64,000 nt of DNA from Portulaca oleracea. Its lineage: Eukaryota; Streptophyta; Magnoliopsida; Caryophyllales; Portulacaceae. Location: positions 10,868,001 to 10,932,000 of the forward strand of contig CM055882.1 in assembly GCA_029582165.1 (NCBI GenBank), given 5' to 3'. Shown piece by piece: positions 56,198 through 64,000 of the stretch. The translations under genes were made by a program, and so were the position numbers. Position 1 is the stretch's first letter; the number at the start of each line of letters is the position of its first letter. The notes under the pieces are model-generated. The model had not been told where the DNA came from, made no database searches, and was given only the letters and a program-made list of their open reading frames with translations.

Positions 56198-57149
56198 AGG
56201 ATAAGAGGAATCGGGCCAAGAAATTCATACCTCGGGAAGAAGGAGAGGTTTGATTCTACCTTTGGTGCTTCCTTCTCGCCAAGCTTGCTTTTGCTTTCAA
56301 CCTCTAGTGCCTCCACCGCTTCCAGATTGGTGGAACTTCGGGATGCTGCAAGAGCTTCACACAATAGGCAACCTCGGGATCGTGATCCCGGTTTCTTGTT
56401 AGACAACAAACAAAGCTCAAGAGGATCGTGAGAACGAATGTTAGTGCTATCTTCCCTAAGAATGGAATCAATGATATCCACTCTAAAACAATCATCAGAA
56501 AATGCGGGGAATTTAGCAGCTTCAAACAAATTAAACTCAGCTTTCTCACCTCCTATACTGAAGGACATCCTACCATTTTTCACATCAATGCAACACCCAG
56601 CGGTAGCCATGAAAGGTCTACCAAGAATAATGGGGGTACGGGTGTCTTCCTCCATCTCTAGGATAACAAATCCAACAGGAACAAAGAAGCTACCCAACTT
56701 AATAGGGACATCCTCTAAAATTCCTATGGGAAATTTGACCGATCGACGTCAACCTGGAGGGAAATGGTAGGGGGCTTTAGTTCACCCATACCAAGCTTTT
56801 GGGACAAAGAGAGGGGCATAAGACTCACACTAGAACCAAGATCACATAATGCACGGTCTATGGAAATCTTTCGAACTTCACAAGGAATGGTGAAGCTACC
56901 GGGATCCTTAAGCTTCGGGGGAAGCTTATTTTGGAGCACAGCACTACACTGTTCCGTCAATGCCACTGTCTCATGCTCTTCCAACTTCCTCTTGTTTGTC
57001 AAAATTTCCTTCAAAAATTTAGCGTAGGAAGGCATTTGAGACAGGGCGTCGGTGAATGGAATGTTAATATGAAGTTTCTTGAGGACCTCCAAGAACTTCC
57101 CGAATTGCTTATCACTTTTAGCCTTAGCCAATCTTTGAGGGAAAGGCAA
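56194..57149 (-). pseudogene. Athila copy B: gag C-terminus and protease, broken
   Basis: Frames 57149-56724 and 56697-56194. The protease site ALCDLGSSVSLMPLS is in the first and ILGRPFMATAG in the second. A short indel near 56740 (gatcgacgtcaacctgg) splits them. The upstream linker has an in-frame stop near 57167 (ctttaggg), where copy A has ctttgggg. Confidence 0.85.
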
Positions 57150-57167
57150 AGGTGGAGTGTAAACTCT

Positions 57168-58806
57168 TTAGGGAACTCTTGTTGCATCCTTAGAAACTTC
57201 TTTCTCAACTTGCACATCAACATCAATCACAGGTTCTTTAGGAGGCACATTTACCTCTTCATGCACATCATTACTCACATCAGCATTCACATCATTCACA
57301 ACATTCTCAACATCAACTACATTCTCAGCAACATCATCATCATGCACATCAACAACAACATGCTCATCACACACATCCCTAGGCCCCGCCAATTGCGTTC
57401 CGCTTCTTAAGGTTATGGCATTGCATTGATCCTTTGGGTTCGCGACAGGTTGGCTAGGGAGCTTTCCTGGAGGAGTGGTGGAAGTACTAGCCTGACTAGC
57501 AATCTGAGATTCAAGCATTTTGTTGTGAGTGGCCAACTGGTCAACTCTATCAACTAAAAGCTTAATAGTCTCTTCTTGCTGATTTTGGGACACAACCATA
57601 CGTTCCACCAATGCCTTCCAATGGGCTCTTGGGTTTGTCGAGGTTGGGTTGGGCTTGTTGTCTTTGGAAACCAGTGGTCTTTGGGGTTATTCTTTGTTGG
57701 TGCGGTCCCGGGATTGTTATTCGATAGGAAAAATTAGGATGAGCTCTAAATCCCGGGTTGTAGACATTAGAGTATGGGTCAAAGTTACTCTTGGGTTTCC
57801 AATGTAATTGGTCCGTCCGAGGTCTCGACTAGCTAACCCAACAGACAAAACAAGGTCTCATGCTCAAATGAATTACAAGAAGCACACGGGGAGGATTTGA
57901 ATTTACATGAAGCGGTCTATCTTCCGAGTCACAAGATCTATTTTAGCAAAACAGAAATGGCATCGACATCATACTTACCTCCCGTTTGAGGAACGGGGCT
58001 TGGACCATTGGTGACTGTTGGACGCCATTTGCTCGATCAAAGAATAGAGGTCATCGACCGCTTTGTTCATGATGTTCCCACCGCCGCAAGAATCATCGCC
58101 AATCGATCATCCACTCCATTGTAGAAGGCATGGATGGGCAGCCATGGCTCAAGTCCATGATGTGGACTACGGGTAAGTAGATCCTTGAACCGTTCCCAAG
58201 CCTCGTACAGGTTCTCATCCGGCTCTTGGACGAAGGTGGATATTTGGTTGCAGAGGCTTGTCAGCTTACTTGGCGGGAAATATTTGTTAAGAAATGCGCT
58301 CGCCATCTGATCAAAAGTGGTGATGGAGTTCGGCGGAAGAGAGTCTAGCCACTCCCATGCTCGATCTCCAAGGAAAACGGAAACAATCGCAGTTTGATTG
58401 CATCCGGTGAAGCCCCGTTCGCCTTGAACGTATCGCACGCCTGGCGAAAGATACGGAGTTGTCGGTTGGGGTCCTCACTAGGGTGACCACGAAATGGCGA
58501 AGCTTTGACCATATTAATCAAGGAATTCTTCAGCTCAAAATCATTGTTGGCGATGTTGGGAGGGTTGATGGCCGTGGGAGGATCTGTGACATTTGGAGCC
58601 ATGTATTGTTCCAATGTTTTCGGTTGTGCTTCTCCACCGGCCATTTTCGATTGTGATGCGGACTCCTCTTCTTGCTTCTTGCTAGCTTTCTCTGCTGACC
58701 TCTTTCTCCGAGAACGGAAAGTGCGTTCAATCTCAGGATCGAACTCGAATTCCGGAGATTTTTGCATACACCAAGAGTACCTAGCAAAACAAGAAATGAG
58801 ACACAA
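57168..58806 (-). pseudogene. Athila copy B: gag, broken
   Basis: Frames 58806-58345 and 58438-58067 carry the capsid-like domain, broken by a one-base loss near 58365 within DRAWEW. The zinc-knuckle region (57880-57960) is scrambled by clustered small indels. Frame 57611-57168 carries the Asp/Val-rich linker. Confidence 0.87.
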
Positions 58807-58910
58807 TCAATCGCAAGTAAAGGAAAGAAAAAGGAAGAAAATGAAAATAAAAATTAAAAAAACAGCTTAGTCAATCTAAGAGTCTTCGCTTAATGGCTAC
58901 TAAGGACAAA

Positions 58911-58929
58911 GTCCCCGGCAACGGCGCCA
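58911..58929 (-). other. Primer-binding site, tRNA-Asp type
   Basis: On the minus strand the site reads TGGCGCCGTTGCCGGGGAC. Its first 18 or so bases are complementary to the 3' end of plant tRNA-Asp including CCA, the primer described for Athila/Tat elements. It lies about 10 bp after the LTR end and about 105 bp before gag. Confidence 0.9.
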
Positions 58930-58939
58930 AAACTTACGA

Positions 58940-59715
58940 TGGCGCAAGCGCACGGGTACTATTGTAGCAATGTCAAGGTCGATCCCACAGGGACTTGGTC
59001 TAGTAACTCAGTGAACTATCCCTCTACTTGATTGCTAAGCTAATCGGGTTGATGAATTGTTTATGACTTCTAATGAACTAACTAAATCTAAAGTGGACTA
59101 GAAAGGATTAGCTAGAGGTAATTCGATGGATGAAGACTTCTAGGGTTTTACTCACCTAACAACAGGGTCTGAAAACCAGATTAAAGCAAGCACAAGAAAA
59201 TAACTCGAACGAATCAAGAATCGATAACCTCTAAATTCTATCGCCCTTTCGATGCTAAATAGAATTATCCTGACTAACCTAATCAACAACTTTCGTCTGC
59301 TTTTCAGGTTAAACAGAATTAAAGTTCTAAGCAAGGTCGGGTTATCTAATGATTCCCTAGTCTACTACTCCTTTTTCAACTTTCGTAGGCCTAGGTAGAA
59401 GGGTTGGTGGTCAAATTCCCCTAATTCACCTTTCGGTACTTCTTAGGTTAATTTCTGAATTACAAACATCCAAGGCCTTAAGAACATTCTTAAGCAAGAA
59501 AAACGCAACCTTCTATTGATTCAATTGAGAATTCAAGCACAAACTAAAACATTTCTAATCAAACTCCATATTGATGGTTCATAAAACCCTAGAAAGAACG
59601 AAATCTACTCACAAGTATTCATTGAAAACAAGAAATACGTTCTAAATATGGTAATCAAATCTAGAATTAAGGAAGAGAAAGTGAGAAGAGGAAAGCAAAC
59701 ACTAGGGAGAAATTC
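58940..59715 (-). mobile_element. Truncated Athila LTR (copy B, 5' side)
   Basis: Matches the internal LTR from its 3' end up to the equivalent of 47345; the first 516 bp, including the TGATAAG start, are missing. The border with the outer DNA element is abrupt (gagaaattc|aatttttcccggg). Confidence 0.8.
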
Positions 59716-61248
59716 AATTTTTCCCGGGAAAATATTTCCAGCGGAAAACTTTCCTAGTAATCTTACCAAACGCACCTTCAGTGGGAAACCATGTTTACAA
59801 CTTAAATAAACCATGATAATTTCATTTGACGTAAAGTTTCCAGGGCAGCTCGGACAAGTGACTGGACAAAAAAAATCATGTCACATCAACTTTTTTAGTC
59901 ATTACATATTTTTGAATTTGAGACTCATTGTTCTCCTAACCCTTCATGATTTATTTATTTCTTGAATCATCCCTTAAAGTCGATAACCCATTTTATTTGT
60001 AGTAGAATTAATTCTTGATTGGTTTGTTGTCCAATTAGGCTTTCTACTTGAACAATATGGACTACTTGGCTGGTTAGCCAATTTGCGCCTATTGGGCCAA
60101 CCGGGCTAATCACAAAACAAAAAACAATGCATTATAGAATTGCAGATCAAGCTAAGTAGATCTTAGATTATTGGCATTGCATTACCTGACCCAAAAGTTT
60201 CGTACCTGTTTGGATACCTGGATCATTAACCCCGCTACTTGCATAGTGATAGGGTCATTCTTGAATCTCATCACCATCTTTTTACAAATTGTCCTTGGAC
60301 ATGACAAAACTGACCTAAAACTCGAATTTTGAACTGAAAAGTCGAACCTAGACCCACCGATACCCAAATATATGATCTGATCTCCACCTTGAATCTAAAG
60401 AAAACTCGAGTCGAAACCAATTCGAACCACAACCCAAACAGTGATCCGATTAAGAAATCCACCCCCAAATAAAACTAGAACCCAATCCGAAAAAGCCTCG
60501 CTCAAATCAACCCAAAAAAACTAACCCAAAGTCAACCCGAACCTGCACCCAATCCAAACCGAAATTGATTGGCCCGATGTTGATAAGAACCTGAATCTAT
60601 TCACTCGATTTTTCCAGTTCTAATTATATCATATGCCGTACAAGACTTATCTAGGTCCGCCATAGATTAAATTACGTCAATTTTTTACTTAATAATTTTT
60701 TTAACAAAATTTGATAAATTTAAATAATATCAATGAATTTTGCAATAACATTAATAAATTTATAATGAATTTTATAATAACCATTGATGAACTTTTTTAT
60801 AAAATTTAGAAAAATTAGATCGTAGTGTACTGTATTTTAGGTCTCGAAATTGTTATAAATCAAACTTCGAAAATGTATCACAGCAAACCACATTGTGAAA
60901 CTATTGGATTACAGTGAAACCGTTACTAAGTTTGGTAAAACCAACTCGATGGTTTGTCATAGTTTGAATTGGTGTACCACAATCTCTAACAGTTGAAGCA
61001 TTTGAACTATTGCAATTAATTATATAAATACCAGATGTGCTAAAATCCAACTCATAAAATATTAGACTTATTGAAATTCAATATGTGATGTATTAAAGTT
61101 TTGGAATTTATATTTACAGACATCTTTACAACTATCCGAACGCAGCAACCCTTGGACTCAGTAAAACCAAACATACATATATAGTTTTTCTTTCACTTTG
61201 CTATTTTTTAACCCAAATAATTGACATTTAGTCACATCCCATATTTTA

Positions 61249-61338
<90 letters not shown>

Positions 61339-61639
61339 ATACCATAAAATTGTCCCAGTTTCAACCTGCTGGCCGGGGACAACCTTACTTCATACGTAGC
61401 CCCAATATTTCTTTAACTATATCATGATTAGGACACTTCAATACTCTATACAATTGATTAAGTTGACTTGAAACTTCAACCCAACATTTTCCCATCACCC
61501 TTATCTGTTGCCGTCCAATTAACCAATTAATGAATTAATCAACTCAGCTTGATTAAGCTTGATTACTATATAATCCATTTAGATCAATTTGAATTAGTCC
61601 CTGGGGCTTAGCTTGATCTCCCTCAAATCCTCATTAATC
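59716..61639. other. Intergenic before the F-box gene
   Basis: No supported gene. The first approximately 135 bp are the right end of the outer DNA element. About 60190-60610 is rich in aaccca/cgaacc motifs, a texture of degenerate MITEs. A compound microsatellite (ATA)n then (AATA)n occupies 61249-61340. A TATA-like box (ctatataatcc) lies near 61565-61575, about 70 bp before the F-box ATG. Confidence 0.6.
61249..61340. repeat. Compound (ATA)n(AATA)n microsatellite
   Basis: About 18 trinucleotide units followed by about 9 tetranucleotide units, about 300 bp upstream of the F-box gene. Confidence 0.95.
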
Positions 61640-62848
61640 ATGGCAAGCAACCCAAGCAATGACCAAAACCAAGAAGCTCAAAACTCTCCATCATCATCGT
61701 CGGAAGCAGGTGAGATCATAGCCACCAGCCAAGATTTGACATCGCAGATCCTCCTTCGCTTACCAGCAACCCTAATTACCCACAAAAAACTCGTATCCAA
61801 GCAATGGCTTTTCACGATTTCTGATCCTAACTTCATCCTTACCCACAATCTTCACCATCCTCCAATTCCCTCCGGCCTCTTCCTTAACTACCTAACAAGA
61901 CCAAAATCGGGCCATAAATATGTCCCGATTGATCAAAGTCAAGACAATCAGCCTCTGCCATTTGTTTCTGCCCAAAATTCCCAAAATCTTACGATCCTAC
62001 AATCCTGCAACGGCCTCTTGCTTTGTTCCTCATCCAACATCACGGAGTACTACATATGTAACCCCATGACCCTCCAGAAGAAACAATTGCCCCTCCCTAA
62101 GGCCGCGTACCCTGGGAGTGATTTCGCCTTGAACTTGGCTTTCGACCCCAAAACATCCGTACATTACAAAGTCATTTGTATTCGGAGGCTCCTAGGGCAA
62201 CAATCCAAGTACCAAGTCGAAGCCTACTCCTCAGAGACCGGCCTTTGGCGGGCCCTAGGGGAGCCCTTCGTGGACCGCAAAGTCATTGACTTTAAGCGCG
62301 GGGTTTTCTGCAAAGGGTCCATCCATTGGCTCACAACGACGTCAAGTTGCGTGTACTTTGACCTCAAGGAAGAGACCATGAAGTCAACTCCTGAACCTCC
62401 TCCAGGGAAGCATTACCCTTTCACAAGTCATGAGTACTTTGGTCAATTCAATGGGGACTTATATTTTGTGGTAAAGAGGCCTTTGCCTAACTTTACACTT
62501 CTTCAAATGAAGGATGACTATTCAGGGTGGTTTACAAAGTATGTGATTGATTTGGATAGCTTGGTGCCCAAGCATCCAAGTATGGCTCGAAATTTACATG
62601 ATACGCCGCGTTTTTATCCACATTACGAGTGTAATGTGTTATGCATGGTTCGAGGTGGGGATCGTGGAAGTCAAGAAATTACGGAGGAGATTGTGTTATC
62701 TATGCCGGGGGAGATTGTTCGCTTTGATCCTTCTACGAACGAGTCGAAAAAGATTGCAGATTTGGCACCTCGGGAGCATGATCATGGGTCTGTGTGGTAT
62801 AAGGATTTTGTGGTTCATGAATACATTCAAACTCTTGCTCCTGTTTGA
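61640..62848 (+). CDS. F-box protein with F-box-associated domain, 402 aa
   Basis: Presumed substrate adaptor of an SCF E3 ubiquitin ligase. Single exon, no lesion. The start is ATG 61640 (MASNPSND); an upstream in-frame TTG is not credible. Residues 1-29 are a Ser/Asn/Gln-rich leader. The F-box is about residues 30-70 (DLTSQILLRLPATLITHKKL, then VSKQWL). LQSCNGLLLC (120-129) and the CNPMTLQKKQLPLP segment mark the F-box-associated region, which extends with WRALGEPF, GVFCKGSIHWL, YFDLKEE and a C-terminal IVRFDPSTNESKKI. This arrangement resembles plant F-box proteins of the At5g07610 type. Its target is unknown. The first 29 residues and the weak F-box leave some doubt about SKP1 binding. 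Confidence 0.93.
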   Translation: MASNPSNDQNQEAQNSPSSSSEAGEIIATSQDLTSQILLRLPATLITHKKLVSKQWLFTISDPNFILTHNLHHPPIPSGLFLNYLTRPKSGHKYVPIDQSQDNQPLPFVSAQNSQNLTILQSCNGLLLCSSSNITEYYICNPMTLQKKQLPLPKAAYPGSDFALNLAFDPKTSVHYKVICIRRLLGQQSKYQVEAYSSETGLWRALGEPFVDRKVIDFKRGVFCKGSIHWLTTTSSCVYFDLKEETMKSTPEPPPGKHYPFTSHEYFGQFNGDLYFVVKRPLPNFTLLQMKDDYSGWFTKYVIDLDSLVPKHPSMARNLHDTPRFYPHYECNVLCMVRGGDRGSQEITEEIVLSMPGEIVRFDPSTNESKKIADLAPREHDHGSVWYKDFVVHEYIQTLAPV

Positions 62849-63064
62849 TCCATGATTTGGGTGTCATAATGTCTTTAGTTGGATGGATTTGAGCTTGTAT
62901 TGTGTATAAACAATAACCTGGGTTCCCTTCTACCTTTAATGTTCTTGATTAATGGGTATTGCCCCTGATTTAATATATTCTTCATGTGATTGTTGACTCA
63001 TCCATTGTCTATCTACGAATTCATGTGTAAACCATCAAAGAGTAATTAATCAAAAAAGAATCAT
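62849..63064. other. F-box gene 3' flank
   Basis: A short spacer between the F-box stop and the CACTA end; probably mostly 3' untranslated region. Nothing else is seen. Confidence 0.6.
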
Positions 63065-64000
63065 CACTACAACATAAAGGGCCTATGCTAACAGCCAAAA
63101 ACTGTTGCCTTAGGCCAAAGGCAACGGTATTTTGACCTAAGCCAACAGCCATGGGCCGTTGCAGATACTGCCGTTGCCTTTTCCAAAGGCAACGATATTT
63201 TGGCCTAAGGCAACGGTTCCTGTAAGAGGGCTCAATAAATGCCTAAGGCAACGGTCCATCTAAGGCAACAGTCTAATGTTGTTGCGTTAACAGAAAAGAC
63301 AACAGTCTAGTGCTGTTGCAGTAATAGCAAAGGCAACAGGCCAGTGTTGTTGCATTCATAGCAAAGGCAACAATCTAGTGTCATTGCATTAGCAGCAAAA
63401 GCAACAATCCAAGGTTGTTGTATTAAAGACAACAAAGGCAACGGTCCAATAGTGTTGTATATTAAAACGACGAAGGCAACAGTAAAGTATCATTGCAGTA
63501 TAAACCAACAGAGGCAACAATATTAAAAGGCAATGGACTGTTGCTTTATCCCACCAAAAGCAACGGTACATTAGATGCTGTATTTCATAGCAACAATCTA
63601 CTATTGTTGCATATGCTTATTTCCAGTACCTATTCAATATTTATAATTGATTACCTGTAATGATATGTAATACGAAATAATATACATATGACAACAAACA
63701 TCCAAATGCTATTAATATCATTGCTGGATCTCATTACAAGAGTCAAAATATGAAATAAGTTATCCATATAAGACACAAAAGAAAGTAATAAGAAGTATCA
63801 AGTCCAAAATAGTATATCTAATAATAAAAGTTTTCATCTTTGAAGATTATACTAATATTATGACACGATCCAATATAGATAAATAACGATCTAGACAATT
63901 CATCATATTAGTTCTCCATTTTCACCTTCATCTTCACCATCACCTTCATCTTCCTGGGAAAAAGAAAACAAAATACTTAATATCAATTAGTGCAAATTGT
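63065..64000. mobile_element. CACTA (En/Spm) transposon end, runs off the window
   Basis: Starts with CACTACAACATAAAGGG, the CACTA terminal signature, followed by about 540 bp of subterminal repeats built on 'aaggcaac(a/g)gt' and its complement (g)ttgttgc, in both orientations at intervals of about 25-60 bp, where CACTA transposase typically binds. Beyond 63610 is AT-rich DNA without a clear gene. Only one end is in the window. The coding part, if any, lies outside. Confidence 0.85.

Larger units (their letters stand above)
40447..59715 (-). mobile_element. Athila-type Ty3/gypsy block, about 1.56 tandem units
   Basis: Read on the minus strand: truncated LTR (59715-58940), primer site (58929-58911), gag-pol copy B (58806-53397), a shared tail, minisatellite, ATHILA ORF-1-like gene (52118-50901), non-coding DNA, partial LTR plus polypurine tract in a 1.03-kb tandem duplication, a complete LTR (47861 to about 46585), gag-pol copy A (46456-41000), then the tail again, ending at 40447. 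Offsetting copy B against copy A gives a unit of about 12.37 kb. The internal LTR has a polypurine tract upstream and a (damaged) primer site downstream, so it joins two element bodies. Neither outer border is a normal LTR end, and no target duplication was found. Confidence 0.8.
36820..59850. mobile_element. Outer DNA element with long inverted ends, split by retroelements
   Basis: Sequence left of the solo LTR (about 36820-36961) and right of the Athila block (59716 to about 59850) are imperfect inverted copies. Both contain gtgcgtttgg/c near 36878 and 59766 on opposite strands, preceded by catggttt and aaattat. The short stretch 40375-40446 between the two retroelements has the same A/T-plus-CCCGGG/GGGAAA texture. 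This suggests one non-autonomous DNA transposon split twice. Borders and target duplication could not be fixed. Confidence 0.4.

Noticed and set aside
63070..63610. Interspersed short repeats resembling an array
   Set aside because: Units occur in both orientations at irregular spacing behind a CACTA terminus, the normal subterminal pattern.

Overview
The window is nuclear DNA from a flowering plant, most likely a eudicot. Intron-containing genes with plant-type GT/AG splice sites encode plant-restricted or plant-typical families (laccase, LRR receptor-like protein, F-box proteins, PR-1). They sit in an AT-rich, transposon-laden background. No species-specific marker was recognised.

Layout. 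1-1627: probable truncated minus-strand LTR. 2414-5411 (+): intact six-exon laccase. 7101-10177 (+): intronless LRR receptor-like protein with two one-base frameshifts, both in homopolymers. 10178-15187: non-coding, with several Stowaway-like and other MITEs. 15188-19504 (+): F-box/LRR/FBD-like gene carrying several lesions. 20008-26671 (-): intact 11-exon glutamine:fructose-6-phosphate aminotransferase (GFAT), with a long 5'UTR intron reaching about 28370 that holds diverged repeats. 30920-31408 (+): intact PR-1 (CAP) gene. 33118-34336: 1.2-kb foldback element. 34803-36770 (-): dicarboxylate-carrier pseudogene split by a hAT-like element, itself split by a Cassandra TRIM that carries a 5S-rRNA-derived LTR.

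36.8-59.9 kb is a nested transposon block. A DNA element with long inverted ends is apparently split by a 3.4-kb solo LTR with an exact 5-bp target duplication and by about 19.3 kb of Athila-type Ty3/gypsy sequence on the minus strand. The Athila block is about 1.56 units of a 12.4-kb element in tandem: truncated LTR, tRNA-Asp primer site, gag-pol, an ATHILA ORF-1-like gene, polypurine tract, a complete internal LTR, and a second gag-pol that stops abruptly. The left border and an internal 1.03-kb duplication both break at copies of one 17-bp palindrome. 61640-62848 (+) is an intact F-box gene. 63065 to the window end is the terminus of a CACTA (En/Spm) element.

The genes do not form a functional unit. 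Laccase (cell wall), PR-1 and the receptor-like protein (defence/apoplast), GFAT (UDP-GlcNAc supply) and F-box proteins (ubiquitin ligase adaptors) are unrelated neighbours. I found no convincing undescribed system. The most unusual signals are the Athila tandem with palindrome-centred breakpoints, a perfect 34-bp hairpin abutting a GFAT splice donor, and a PR-1 lacking both histidines of the CAP tetrad.
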